Shown here one piece after another: positions 31,637 through 41,025 of a stretch of DNA of 64,000 nucleotides; within the stretch, counting starts at the first letter, position 1, and the number at the start of each line of letters is the position of its first letter. The notes under the pieces are model-generated. The model was not told the DNA's origin, made no database searches, and worked only from the letters and a program-made list of their open reading frames with translations. The stretch is from Marinobacter lipolyticus (GTDB taxonomy: Bacteria > Pseudomonadota > Gammaproteobacteria > Pseudomonadales > Oleiphilaceae): contig NZ_QTKT01000008.1 of the NCBI RefSeq assembly GCF_018424605.1, positions 62,001 to 126,000 on the forward strand, read 5' to 3'. Made by a program: the position numbers and the translations under genes.

Positions 31637-33040
31637 ATGAAAAAACGTTTACTTCCAGGATTGATCACCCTGCTCGCAGCCCAGCCTGCGCTTGCTCTGG
31701 ATCTGATGGAAACCTACGAGAAAGCCCTGTCTTATGACTCCGGCATTGCCTCTGCCATGGCACAGTTCCAGGCACAGCAGGCAACCAGCGATGTCAGCAA
31801 GAGCGCCCTGCTGCCCAAAATCTCGGCGGTTGGGTCAGCAAGCTACACACGTTTCGAGCCCAGGAATATACCCGGGGGGGCAAACGCCGATGAGCTGACG
31901 CGGCAACTCTTCTCGGGAGACAGTTATCGAACCTACCGCTACGGCGTCGAGCTGACCCAGCCACTGTTCCGGGCTCAAGACTGGTTCAGCTACGAAGCCA
32001 GCCAGTTCCAGGCCGAGGCGGCCGAGGCCCAGTACAACCTGGCCCAGCAACAACTGATTCTGGATGTGGCAACCGCCTACTTCGATGTCCTGCGCGCCAA
32101 GGACACCGTCACAACCGCAAAAGCGACTGAAACGGCCATCCAGCGCCAGTACGAACAGGCCCGGGAACGGTTTGACGTGGGGCTCATTGCCGTCACCGAA
32201 GTCTATGAAGCGCGTGCCAGCTACGACGATGCCAGGAGCCAGCGCATCGCCGCCGACAACGACCTGAATGTGGCCAGGGAACAACTGGCCCGGTTAACCG
32301 GAGAATATCCGGACGCCATGGAAAATCTCAGGCAGAATTTTCCGCTCGGGCGCCCGGAGCCCATGGATCCGACTTCGTGGGAAGCAACCGCGGTGGAGCA
32401 AAACTGGTCTATTCAGGCGGCCCTGAGGCAACTCAATGCCAGCGAAGCCAGCCTGAAAGCGGCAAAGTCCGGTCATTTGCCAACCCTTGAGCTGAGCGCC
32501 TCCTACCAGGAAACCAGTCTGGAGAACGCCCTTTTTACCCAGCAGGAGCGCAGCCAGTCCGTTGCCTCACTGTCACTGACCATCCCGCTCTACACGGGCG
32601 GCGGCACCCAGGCCGGCGCCCGGGAACAGCGTTCGCTGGTCACCGCCGCCGAACAGGACCTGAATACGGTGCGCCGGGATGTACAGGTGAACACCCGCAG
32701 CCTGTTCCTGACCGTTAACAACAACGTGGAAACCGCATCCGCCCTTGAGCAAACCATCATCTCCCGCCGCAGTGCACTGGATGCAACCCGCGCCGGCTAT
32801 GATGTAGGTACCCGGAACATTGTGGAAGTGCTGGATGCCGAACGCGCTTACTACGTGGCGCTGCGGGATTACGCCAACGCCCGGTATGACTACGTGATCA
32901 ACACCCTGCAACTGAAGCAGGCGGCAGGCACCCTGAGCCCGCAGGACCTGATTGATCTGAACAACTGGCTCAGCGAAGGCGCCCGGGGCATTGAAGCTCT
33001 GGCCGAAGAAGGAAAAACACTGGACGACCCGATGCAGTAA
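31637..33040 (+). CDS. tolC: TolC family outer-membrane efflux protein
   Basis: Trimeric outer-membrane channel for drug efflux and type I secretion. Signal peptide MKKRLLPGLITLLAAQPALA, then the TolC repeat architecture of two homologous halves (helical barrel and beta strands), starting DLMETYEKALSYDSGIASA. The second half is recognisable near LKAAKSGHLPTLELSASY and ends GTLSPQDLIDLNNWL. The ATG at 31637 has AGGAG 6 nt upstream. 467 residues. Divergent from thiC. Confidence 0.93.
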   Translation: MKKRLLPGLITLLAAQPALALDLMETYEKALSYDSGIASAMAQFQAQQATSDVSKSALLPKISAVGSASYTRFEPRNIPGGANADELTRQLFSGDSYRTYRYGVELTQPLFRAQDWFSYEASQFQAEAAEAQYNLAQQQLILDVATAYFDVLRAKDTVTTAKATETAIQRQYEQARERFDVGLIAVTEVYEARASYDDARSQRIAADNDLNVAREQLARLTGEYPDAMENLRQNFPLGRPEPMDPTSWEATAVEQNWSIQAALRQLNASEASLKAAKSGHLPTLELSASYQETSLENALFTQQERSQSVASLSLTIPLYTGGGTQAGAREQRSLVTAAEQDLNTVRRDVQVNTRSLFLTVNNNVETASALEQTIISRRSALDATRAGYDVGTRNIVEVLDAERAYYVALRDYANARYDYVINTLQLKQAAGTLSPQDLIDLNNWLSEGARGIEALAEEGKTLDDPMQ

Positions 33041-33060
33041 GCGGGCTAACCGTGCTGAAT

Positions 33061-33085
33061 TCCGGGTGCCAGCGCGGCACCCGGA
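33061..33085. terminator. Hairpin between tolC and waaA
   Basis: 10-bp stem TCCGGGTGCC / GGCACCCGGA with a 5-nt loop in the short gap between two convergent genes. It lacks a strong T run on either side. Confidence 0.6.
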
Positions 33086-33086
33086 G

Positions 33087-34349
33087 TTACAACCGCTCCG
33101 TAATACCCTCCACGACCTTATCCAGCGCACCCCGGTTCTTGTTGACTACCGCCAATGCCCGCTCACCGTATGCCTTCAGCGCCTCCGGGTCGTCTATCAG
33201 TGAACAGATTGCCCGGGCCAGCTCATCCGCATTTTCGACCAACTGGACACCCTGATCATCCAGTAAGCGCTGATAAATTGTCTCGAAATTAAACACATGA
33301 GTGCCGGAGAATACCGGAATGCCCCAGGCCGCAGGCTCCAGCGGATTGTGCCCTCCCCGCTCAATGAGGGAACCACCGACAAAGGCAACGTCGGAGGCAC
33401 CGTACAACATCAGCAGCTCGCCCATGGTATCCCCCAGATAGACCTGAATCTCTGACGCCAGGGGGCCCCGCGCAACGGACCGGCGCGCCAGCCTGAGGCC
33501 CCGCGCTTCGGTCAGTGCAGCGACATCATCAAAGCGCTCAGGATGGCGTGGCACAATCACCAGCAGCGCCTCCGGAAACGAGGCAAGAATCGTTTTGTGG
33601 GCCGCCAGGATCTGCTGATCCTCGCCGTCGTGGGTGCTGGCCGCGATCCACACCGGCCGGGCGGCACCCAGTTGTGCCCGCAGGTTGGCCGATTCGGCTT
33701 TCAGGGCTTCGGTAATATCCACATCGAATTTGATGCTGCCGGTAACCGACACCGATTCCGGCTGCGCGCCGATTCTCAGGAACCGCCCGGCGTCCTCGTC
33801 GGCCTGCGCTGCGATCCAGCACAGGCTGCGCAGCAGGGGTTTCACCAGCGAGGCAACCCTCTCGTATCCCCGGGCAGAGCGCTCGGAGAGCCGGGCATTG
33901 ATCAGAAATATCGGTACGCCCCCACGATAGGTGTTGGCAATCATGTTCGGCCAGAGTTCGGTTTCCATGATCACCAGTGCCCGTGGCCGCACCCGCTCCG
34001 CGAAACGGCGAACAGCTCCCGGCGTATCGTAAGGGGAGTAGGCGTAACGGACGGAATCCCCGAACATGGCCCGGGCTCTAGCCGATCCGGTGGCCGTCAT
34101 CGCGGTCATCAGAATTGGAATATCGGGGCGGCGGCGCAGCAGCGCCTTGACCAGAGGGGCGGCGGCAATGGTTTCTCCCACCGATACCGCATGCACCCAG
34201 ATCACCGGCTCGTCGGATCGCTCCACGTAGCCCAGCCGCTCCTGCCAGCGATGCCACGCATCCGGATTGCGCCGACCGATCCACCACAGGCGCAACAGCA
34301 CAAAGGGCAACGCTATGCGAAAGAACAGTGAATACAGAAAATGAAGCAT
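33087..34349 (-). CDS. waaA: 3-deoxy-D-manno-octulosonic acid (Kdo) transferase
   Basis: Adds Kdo from CMP-Kdo to lipid IVA at the inner membrane. Starts MLHFLYSLFFRIALPFVLLR with an N-terminal membrane anchor, then NPDAWHRWQERLGY. The catalytic Glu sits in HAVSVGETIAA, and the C-terminal GT-B half has GGSLIERGGHNPLEPA. The ATG at 34349 has GGAG 5 nt upstream and fits the family; a longer in-frame start at 34409 does not. 420 residues. It opens the surface glycan region and diverges from the acyltransferase gene at 34487. Confidence 0.95.
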   Translation of the reverse strand: MLHFLYSLFFRIALPFVLLRLWWIGRRNPDAWHRWQERLGYVERSDEPVIWVHAVSVGETIAAAPLVKALLRRRPDIPILMTAMTATGSARARAMFGDSVRYAYSPYDTPGAVRRFAERVRPRALVIMETELWPNMIANTYRGGVPIFLINARLSERSARGYERVASLVKPLLRSLCWIAAQADEDAGRFLRIGAQPESVSVTGSIKFDVDITEALKAESANLRAQLGAARPVWIAASTHDGEDQQILAAHKTILASFPEALLVIVPRHPERFDDVAALTEARGLRLARRSVARGPLASEIQVYLGDTMGELLMLYGASDVAFVGGSLIERGGHNPLEPAAWGIPVFSGTHVFNFETIYQRLLDDQGVQLVENADELARAICSLIDDPEALKAYGERALAVVNKNRGALDKVVEGITERL

Positions 34350-34486
34350 GGAGTCTCCGGGACCGGCATTTCGGAGGCATTCTACCGAAACACACCCGGA
34401 TTCGCCCACACTGCTACTTTAGTCGACGGGAAACACCCTGCTAAACTCCGGTTCTGATTCCAATTTACAGACGAGATTGCCCCAGC

Positions 34487-35437
34487 GTGAGCAAGCGCCC
34501 TCCCAGAAAACGCGACACCCGATATTCCAGTTATCGCCATCCACGCTGGTGGCCCACCTGGCTTGGCATTGCCATGATGTGGCTGATGTCCCGCCTGCCG
34601 CTTCGGTGGCAATGGCAGCTTGGCAGACTGATAGGCGAGCTCGCCTATCGGCTGATTCCCCGCCGGCGCCACATAACCGAGGTCAACATACGCCTTTGTT
34701 TTCCTGAGCTCTCCCCGGCTGAGCAGCAACAACTGGTGCGCAAAGCGTTCCACTCCAACGGCATCGGCATTATGGAGATCGGGCTGGCGTGGTTTCGCGA
34801 CCCGAAAACCTATTTGCCGGTGACCAACGTTCACGGCCTGGAATATCTCAATGCCGCCCTGGAGAAAGGCAATGGCGTGTTGCTGCTGGGCGGTCATTAC
34901 AGCACCCTGGATCTTGGCGGCAGCCTGGTCACGGAATTCATCGAAGCGGATGTGATGCAGCGGGACCACAACAACCCGCTGATGAACGCCGTTATGACCC
35001 GGGCGCGGGAACGCCGTTATGGCACCGCTCTGGACAGCAAAAACCTGCGGGGCCTGCTGAAACAGCTCAAACTGAACCGGGTGGTCTGGTACGCCACCGA
35101 TCAGGATTACGGCCGCAAGGGCATTGTATTTGCGCCCTTTTTCGGCGTGCCCGCAGGCTCGATTACCGCCACCTCGCGCATTGCCGAGCGCAGTGGGTGC
35201 GCGGTGGTTCCGTTCAGCCATTTCCGCCGTGAGCGGGAACCTGGCTACGACATCTACTTCCACCCGCCGCTGGAGGACTTTCCGTCGGGAGACGACCTGA
35301 CCGACGCCACGCTGGTGAATCAGACGATCGAACAGCAAGTGCGCCACAATCCCGACCAGTACCTGTGGATGCATCGGCGGTTCAAAACCCGCCCGTCCAG
35401 AGACGATCCGGACCTGTACCACGAGGACACACGCTGA
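34487..35437 (+). CDS. Lipid A late acyltransferase (LpxL family, HX4D type)
   Basis: Inner-membrane enzyme adding a secondary acyl chain to Kdo2-lipid IVA or its derivatives. The first 30 residues are basic, then a membrane helix (about 23-42). The catalytic HX4D is HYSTLD in LLLGGHYSTLDLGG (about 140), and DQDYGRKGIVFAPFFG (about 205) matches the conserved family block. GTG start. It is directly followed, one base after its stop, by the ELM1-like gene. This is one of two such acyltransferases in the region. Confidence 0.88.
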   Translation: MSKRPPRKRDTRYSSYRHPRWWPTWLGIAMMWLMSRLPLRWQWQLGRLIGELAYRLIPRRRHITEVNIRLCFPELSPAEQQQLVRKAFHSNGIGIMEIGLAWFRDPKTYLPVTNVHGLEYLNAALEKGNGVLLLGGHYSTLDLGGSLVTEFIEADVMQRDHNNPLMNAVMTRARERRYGTALDSKNLRGLLKQLKLNRVVWYATDQDYGRKGIVFAPFFGVPAGSITATSRIAERSGCAVVPFSHFRREREPGYDIYFHPPLEDFPSGDDLTDATLVNQTIEQQVRHNPDQYLWMHRRFKTRPSRDDPDLYHEDTR

Positions 35438-36373
35438 ATGGCTTCCGACGCCCCGACCGTGTGGCTACTGACCGACAACAAACCCGGGCACCGTAACCAG
35501 CTCAAGGGCCTGGGCAATCGCCTGCGGGTCAACGCCGGCGCTGCCACCCACTGGATCGACGCGCCGGCACTGAACGTCTCCCTGTGGCGCGCCGTTACCG
35601 GCCTGCCCCCGGCCATGCCCCCCGGGTTGCCCGCACCGAACCTGATCATTGCAGCCGGCACCGCAACGCACCGGTTACTGCTTGCCCTGCGCCGTAAACC
35701 GGGCGCCAGAACCGTGGTGTTGATGAAGCCGGCATTTCCTTTGAGCTGGGTGAACGCCGCCATTGTCCCGGAACACGATCGGTTGCCGGCAGGCAAACGG
35801 ACGCTGCTCACCGAGGGCTGCATCAATAGCGTGACGCCGCTGGCCCGCATTACCGACAAACCGGAAGCACTGATTCTGGTCGGCGGGCCTTCACCCCATT
35901 TTCGCTGGGACGACGACGTGGTGTTCGACCAGATCAGCTACCTGATCGCGACCTACCCGTCCTGGCGCTGGACCATTTCCGGCTCGCGGCGCACGCCGGA
36001 GACACTGTCGAAGCGCCTTCAGGGGCTGGACGGCCTCAAGGTCACCGTGGCGGACCCACAGCGCACCCATGCCGACTGGCTACCCCATCAACTGGCCGCG
36101 TCACGCGCGGTATGGATAACGCCGGACAGCCTGTCTATGGTCAGCGAAGCCGCCACCTCCGGTGTGCCAGCCGGGCTGCTGCAACTCACGCCGAACAGCG
36201 GCAGCCGGGTTGCCGACGGGGTAAACCGGATGGTGGAACGGGGGCATGTCGCACGCTGGAGCGATCATGCCGCGGTCATGGGCGGTGCGCCTCAGGACCA
36301 CCATCGCCTGTGGGAGGCCGACCGTGCGGCCAAATGGCTCATTCAGCGGTTCCTGACGGGAGGGCGGCGGTGA
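35438..36373 (+). CDS. ELM1/GtrOC1-like protein, probable GT-B glycosyltransferase
   Basis: Member of the family named after plant mitochondrial fission protein ELM1; bacterial members occur in LPS loci. The start VWLLTDNKPGHRNQLKGLG is the family signature. The second half contains LVGGPSPHFRWDD and TPDSLSMVSEAATSGVPAG, which looks like the nucleotide-sugar site of GT-B enzymes. The true activity is not known. It starts one base after the acyltransferase and its stop overlaps the next GTG start by 4 nt. 311 residues. Confidence 0.72.
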   Translation: MASDAPTVWLLTDNKPGHRNQLKGLGNRLRVNAGAATHWIDAPALNVSLWRAVTGLPPAMPPGLPAPNLIIAAGTATHRLLLALRRKPGARTVVLMKPAFPLSWVNAAIVPEHDRLPAGKRTLLTEGCINSVTPLARITDKPEALILVGGPSPHFRWDDDVVFDQISYLIATYPSWRWTISGSRRTPETLSKRLQGLDGLKVTVADPQRTHADWLPHQLAASRAVWITPDSLSMVSEAATSGVPAGLLQLTPNSGSRVADGVNRMVERGHVARWSDHAAVMGGAPQDHHRLWEADRAAKWLIQRFLTGGRR

Positions 36374-37479
36374 AGATTGTTCAGATTCTGCCAGCCCTCA
36401 ACAGCGGCGGCGTAGAGCGCGGCACCGTGGAGTTTGCTGCGGAACTGGTCCGCCGCGGCCACGAATCCATCGTGGTCTCCAATGGCGGCCCGCTGGTTCG
36501 CCAGCTCGAGGCCCAGGGGTCGGTGCATATCGCGCAGCCCGTTCACCGCAAGTCCCCCGTTTCGTTCGGTCAGATCCTCCCGCTGCGGCGTTTGTTGCAG
36601 GCGCTCCAGCCGGATGTGGTGCACGTGCGATCGCGCATGCCCGCCTGGATCACCCGGCTGGCGTTACGGGGCATTCCGGCGAATCAGCGACCGGTGGTGG
36701 TCTCCACCTTTCACGGCATGTATTCGGTGAATCCGTACAGCGCCATCATGGCCAAAGCGGACCACATCATCGCCGTCTCCGATTGCGTGCGCCATTACAT
36801 ACTCGATCACTTCAAGGTAGCCGAAAACAAGCTGACGGTGATCCAGCGCGGCGTCGATGTGGACAGCTTTCGCAGCCAGAGGCTCTGCGCCAACTGGGCG
36901 ACGGCACTTACACAAGAGCATCCGCAACTTGCTGGCAAACGCCTGATCATGATGCCGGGCCGGATTTCCCGCTGGAAAGGCCAGCTGCTATTTCTGGAGG
37001 CCATGGCCGAGATCGTGCGCCAGAATCCTGATTGCCACGGCATCGTGGTGGGTGGTGTAGAGCCGGGCAAGGATCGCTTCATGGATGAGCTGCTCGCGCG
37101 GCGGGCACAGCTGGGGCTGGACACCCACATCACGTTCCTCGGCCAGCGTCGTGACATGGCCGAGCTGTACCTCGCCTCGGATCTGGTCTGCCATATGTCC
37201 ACCAAACCCGAACCCTTCGGCCGCACGGTGACCGAAGCCCTGGCCTCCGGCACCCCGGTAGTGGCGTTCGATCGCGGCGGTGCCGCCGAGACCCTGCGCG
37301 CCTGTTTCCCAGAGGGACTGGTAGAACCGGATAATACCCACCACTTTGCCACCGCCGCACTGCGCCTGTTGAGCCAGCCGGTTCCAACGATCGAGGTGCC
37401 GGAGCGGTTCCACCTGAAAGCGCAGACCGAGGCGACGCTGGCGATCTACCAACGCCTGGTCGCCGGGCGCAAGGTCTGA
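36370..37479 (+). CDS. Glycosyltransferase family 4
   Basis: Retaining GT-B sugar transferase, probably acting on LPS core or a surface glycan. N-terminal start VKIVQILPALNSGGVERGTVE with the GGVE motif common to core transferases. The C-terminal donor site has MMPGRISRWKGQ and the EX7E pair in PEPFGRTVTEALASG. The GTG at 36370 overlaps the previous stop (GTGA). An ATG 258 nt upstream would lie inside the ELM1 gene. 369 residues. The sugar is not known. Confidence 0.85.
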   Translation: MKIVQILPALNSGGVERGTVEFAAELVRRGHESIVVSNGGPLVRQLEAQGSVHIAQPVHRKSPVSFGQILPLRRLLQALQPDVVHVRSRMPAWITRLALRGIPANQRPVVVSTFHGMYSVNPYSAIMAKADHIIAVSDCVRHYILDHFKVAENKLTVIQRGVDVDSFRSQRLCANWATALTQEHPQLAGKRLIMMPGRISRWKGQLLFLEAMAEIVRQNPDCHGIVVGGVEPGKDRFMDELLARRAQLGLDTHITFLGQRRDMAELYLASDLVCHMSTKPEPFGRTVTEALASGTPVVAFDRGGAAETLRACFPEGLVEPDNTHHFATAALRLLSQPVPTIEVPERFHLKAQTEATLAIYQRLVAGRKV

Positions 37480-37481
37480 TC

Positions 37482-38531
37482 GTGGCCACCGGCCTGACCA
37501 TTGCCATGATACTTGCGACCCCCGGCACCGGCTGGGGTGGTATGGAACGGCACACAGTGGAGCTCGCTGCGGCTCTTGCGGCCCGAGGACACCGGGTGCA
37601 TGTTCTGGCACACCGGGCCTACCAGGGCCGTTTCCCGGCCGCCGTCACGGTACACCCGCTTCCCCTGCAACTCGGCCGGCGCAACCCCTGGCTCCGGTTC
37701 CGGCTGCAACGGACCTTGCGGGCAATTGCCCCGGACATAACCCACGCCCAGGGCAACAAAGGGGCGAGCCTGCTCACCATTGCCCGGCGCTACGCTGGCG
37801 CCACCATCGGCACGTTGCACGGCACCAAGCGATCTCACACGCCGTTTGCGAAACTGGAGGGCGTTATCGCCGTCAGCGGGGACATTCTGGCGACGCTGCC
37901 CCACCCCAATAAGCGCCTGATCCATAACGGCGTGGCACCGCCTTCCGAGGTTGCGGCAACGGGCGCCACCCTCGTGCCGATCCCGCAGCATCGCCCGATT
38001 GCGCTTGCCGCCGGTCGCCTGGAGCCCGTCAAACAGTTCGACCGCCTGATTCAGGCGTGGGTTGACGCCGGCGTTCCCGGCACGCTGGTCATTCTCGGGG
38101 AGGGAAGTGAACGAACCCGGCTCACCGCGCTGATCAAAAGCCTGGGCGTGGAAGACCGGGTACTGTTGCCCGGTTTCGAGGCGAATACAGAGGCATGGCT
38201 AAAGGCGGCGTCTGCCTGCGTGATCAGTTCCCGTCGGGAGGGGTTTCCGTACATCCTGGTGGAAGCCCTGCTGGCCCGCTGCCCGGTGATCGCCACGCCG
38301 GTCAGCGGTGTGCGCGACATCCTGCCGCCGGCATTTGTGGCCGGCTCCGATAACGTCGACGACCTGAGCCGCCTGCTTGCCCTTCACCTTCAGGCGCCGC
38401 AATTACTGGCAGAGCAACAGGCTGCAACCTTTGGGCAGGCCGCGGCCACGCTCACCCTGGACGCCATGGTTATAGCGACCGAGCGGTTTTATCAGCAGCT
38501 GATAGCGCAACACTTCCCAGCGCAGCGATGA
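37482..38531 (+). CDS. Glycosyltransferase family 4
   Basis: Second GT-B transferase in the same run. N-terminal block IAMILATPGTGWGGMERHTVE. Donor-binding block LAAGRLEPVKQFDRLI and the EX7E pair in REGFPYILVEALLARCP. GTG start, 2 nt after the previous stop. The last 62 nt overlap, tail to tail, the end of the SGNH-like gene on the other strand. 349 residues. Sugar and acceptor unknown. Confidence 0.83.
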   Translation: MATGLTIAMILATPGTGWGGMERHTVELAAALAARGHRVHVLAHRAYQGRFPAAVTVHPLPLQLGRRNPWLRFRLQRTLRAIAPDITHAQGNKGASLLTIARRYAGATIGTLHGTKRSHTPFAKLEGVIAVSGDILATLPHPNKRLIHNGVAPPSEVAATGATLVPIPQHRPIALAAGRLEPVKQFDRLIQAWVDAGVPGTLVILGEGSERTRLTALIKSLGVEDRVLLPGFEANTEAWLKAASACVISSRREGFPYILVEALLARCPVIATPVSGVRDILPPAFVAGSDNVDDLSRLLALHLQAPQLLAEQQAATFGQAAATLTLDAMVIATERFYQQLIAQHFPAQR

Positions 38532-39165
38532 CTTCTCTGGCCACCAGCTGGTGGCCGTCAGCGGTCAGGTGCGTGCCGTCGGCCATCAGGCACTCCGCGC
38601 GACGCTGCCAGAGCTGGCTGTATGCATCGGCGACTACGGCGTTGGGGTGTTGCTCCGCCAGCGCACGCAAGGCCCGGTTATAAGTCTCGATGCGGGGATT
38701 CCGGGGCTCGTCCAGATTCGGGGGTGTGGCGACGAGCACAAAACGGGTCGCCGGTGCCGAGCGGATAACCGTGCCGATGTTGCCAAGGTATTCCTGCAAA
38801 GGCACCTGTTCCACCGCACCCAGCCGCTCCAGGAGAGAAAACCGGCGGCCGAGTTTCTTGATCTTCTTCACCACTTTACGGGCGATCTTGCGCAGCGGAT
38901 GATCCGGGTAGTACAACACGTAAGGTGCACCGCGGAACACCTGCCACGAATCCACCAGTCCATACTGGATGAACGCGATCCGGTAACCGGCCGGCGGAAA
39001 AGCCTGCGCGTAACGGAGCAGTTCCCGCGTGGTGCTCATGGTGTGGCCGCAATTGATGAGCTCGAGGCGGAAATGCTCGGCAACCAGTTCCGGCCACAGC
39101 GGGTCGTGGTAATCTGGCAGACCTTCGGTGTTACAGTCGCCGTAGGCAATACAGCGCTCAGACAT
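38470..39165 (-). CDS. SGNH/GDSL hydrolase-like protein with Cys in place of the nucleophile Ser
   Basis: Resembles SGNH hydrolases, which remove or move ester groups on glycans and lipids. Block I, normally GDS, reads AYGDCNTEGL, and block V is MADGTHLTADGH with the Asp-His pair. Block III, normally GxND, reads QYGLVDSW. So both the Ser and the Asn are altered. The start MSERCIAYGD (39165) has AAGGAG 6 nt upstream; longer in-frame starts lack one. 231 residues, no signal peptide. Activity uncertain. Confidence 0.65.
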   Translation of the reverse strand: MSERCIAYGDCNTEGLPDYHDPLWPELVAEHFRLELINCGHTMSTTRELLRYAQAFPPAGYRIAFIQYGLVDSWQVFRGAPYVLYYPDHPLRKIARKVVKKIKKLGRRFSLLERLGAVEQVPLQEYLGNIGTVIRSAPATRFVLVATPPNLDEPRNPRIETYNRALRALAEQHPNAVVADAYSQLWQRRAECLMADGTHLTADGHQLVAREVIAALGSVALSAADKTARSL

Positions 39166-39230
39166 AACTCCTTCTCCATGATTGCGACGGCGAGGCTCTT
39201 TTCGACACATGACCGGTTCAGCTGATACAG

Positions 39231-39899
39231 ATGATTGACCTTGGTGCCAGCCAGCCTTTCGCTTCAGGCTACAACCGTCACTGCTTCCGGCACCCGGACG
39301 ACCCGCTATTGTGTCTGAAAGTCTTGCGCCCTGAAAACATCGAGGCGCGCTATCAGCGCCAGCCCCTGGCCAAGAAACTGCTGGGCAAACGCCGTATTGA
39401 CGATAACGCCCAGGAGCTGAAGGCCCACCAACAAAGCGCCATTCAGCGGTTGCTGTCACAAGGCCATGCCGAAACGGTATGGCAGCATCTGCCGCGTTTT
39501 CATGGCTCGCAACCCACCACCCTGGGGCACGCCAATGTCAGTGAACTCTTGCTGGACGATCAACAGCAGCCGGCGCCGACACTGGAACAGTACCTTCAAC
39601 GCCGGGGCTTTGACCAACCGATGGCAGACGCCGTCCGCCGTTTCTGCCATTGGTTGCAGCACACCGGGATACTTACCCGCAACCTTCTGCCCCACAATCT
39701 GGTGATCGTCACCCGCAACCACCAGCCGGAACTGTTCCTGGTGGACGGGCTTGGAGCCCCCACCATTCCAGACAAGCTGGCCGCGCTGCCGGCCTGGCGA
39801 CAACGCTACATTGCCCGACGCATCCAGCGTTTCTATCGCCGTATTGAGTGGGAATTGGGCGACCGGGCACACAGCTGGGAGCAGTCCCAGAAACTGTAG
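39231..39899 (+). CDS. YrbL-like kinase-fold protein
   Basis: Matches the YrbL (PhoP regulatory network) family, which has a protein-kinase-like fold. The N-terminus has ASGYNRHCFRHPDDPLLCLKV, which looks like the nucleotide-binding strands with the Lys in CLKVLRPE. A catalytic-loop equivalent is GILTRNLLPHNLVIV with an Asn in the right place, followed by FLVDGLG in place of DFG. Many genes of this type sit in LPS loci. Substrate unknown. 222 residues. Confidence 0.65.
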   Translation: MIDLGASQPFASGYNRHCFRHPDDPLLCLKVLRPENIEARYQRQPLAKKLLGKRRIDDNAQELKAHQQSAIQRLLSQGHAETVWQHLPRFHGSQPTTLGHANVSELLLDDQQQPAPTLEQYLQRRGFDQPMADAVRRFCHWLQHTGILTRNLLPHNLVIVTRNHQPELFLVDGLGAPTIPDKLAALPAWRQRYIARRIQRFYRRIEWELGDRAHSWEQSQKL

Positions 39900-39965
39900 A
39901 TTCGCCGCGGTATCTTGCCGCCCCGACTCGATGGTGATAGCTTCCGCTCAGTCAGATAATGAGAG

Positions 39966-40889
39966 ATGAACCTCCGATCCATGGCCGTGTCGAAAGCAAC
40001 TTTCCTGATTCTCGCCCTCAAACTCGCCGGCAAGCTTTCCTTGCGGGGTGCCCAGCGTATCGGCCGGTTGCTTGGCACGCTCGGCTGGATCACCAACAGC
40101 AGATCCCGCAAAGTAACGGAAACCAACCTGCGCATCTGCCTACCGGAAATACCTGCCGACAAGCGCCGGGACCTGGCCCGCTCCAGCCTTCGCCATACTG
40201 GCCAGACCCTGATGGAAATCCCACTGATGTGGGAATGGCCGGTCGAGGATTGCCTGGGGCTTATCCGGGAAATCGAGGGTGAGCACCTGTTGGACGCCGC
40301 GATGGCCAGAGGCAAAGGACTGGTACTGCTGGCGCCCCACCTCGGTAACTGGGAACTGACCGGCCTGTACTTCTCCTCGCGCCATAAAATGGCCGCACTG
40401 TACAGCCCGCCCCATATACGAGAGTTCGAAGATTATATGATCCGGGTGCGTGGCCGTGTCGGCTCCGAGTTGGTTCGTGGTGACCGGCGAGGTCTTGCAC
40501 GGCTGATTACCCTGTTACGGGAGGGCGGCGTTGCCGGCATCCTGCCGGATCAGAGCCCGCGGGCAAAAGGAGTCGCCCACGCGCCGTTCTTTGGCCTGAA
40601 CGTGCGCACCATGACCCTGGTGTCGAAACTGCTGCAGAAGTCCGGCGCCACGGCTCTGATCACCTTTTCTGAACGCCTGAAGGACGGCAAGGGGTTCCGC
40701 CTGGTGATCCGCGAATGCGAACCGAATCTGGATGCAACCGACGCCGTGGTCGCGACGACCGCACTGAATCGCTCCATTGAAAAATGCGTGCGGGAAATTC
40801 CCGAACAGTACCAGTGGGAGTACAAACGTTTCCGCCATCTGACCCCGGGAACACCCAACCCGTACAACCCGAAAAAACTGTGCCGCTGA
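39966..40889 (+). CDS. Lipid A late acyltransferase (LpxL/LpxM family, HX4E type)
   Basis: Second secondary acyltransferase of the region. The catalytic box is HLGNWE (HX4E) in LLAPHLGNWELTGLY, in contrast to HX4D in the gene at 34487. DQSPRAKGVAHAPFFGLN is the conserved second block, and KRFRHLTPG is typical of the C-terminus. One N-terminal hydrophobic segment (about 9-24). Start ATG 39966; an in-frame ATG at 39981 is also possible. 307 residues. The two enzymes probably add different acyl chains. Confidence 0.88.
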   Translation: MNLRSMAVSKATFLILALKLAGKLSLRGAQRIGRLLGTLGWITNSRSRKVTETNLRICLPEIPADKRRDLARSSLRHTGQTLMEIPLMWEWPVEDCLGLIREIEGEHLLDAAMARGKGLVLLAPHLGNWELTGLYFSSRHKMAALYSPPHIREFEDYMIRVRGRVGSELVRGDRRGLARLITLLREGGVAGILPDQSPRAKGVAHAPFFGLNVRTMTLVSKLLQKSGATALITFSERLKDGKGFRLVIRECEPNLDATDAVVATTALNRSIEKCVREIPEQYQWEYKRFRHLTPGTPNPYNPKKLCR

Positions 40890-41025
40890 CACTTACCCAC
40901 CCCTCGGTTACCCTCTGGATTACCCCCTGGCCAGTGGTAAGAATCCCTGACAGGCAAGCCGCCGCCGGCGCGTGTATAATAGGCGCCTGACACCAAAACC
41001 ACACCGGCACGGGCCCGACTGAGTT

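Noticed and set aside
36112..36369. Upstream extension of the GT4 gene at 36370
   Set aside because: It lies inside the ELM1-like gene in another frame and lacks GT4 features; the GTG at 36370 begins the conserved KIVQILPALNSGG.
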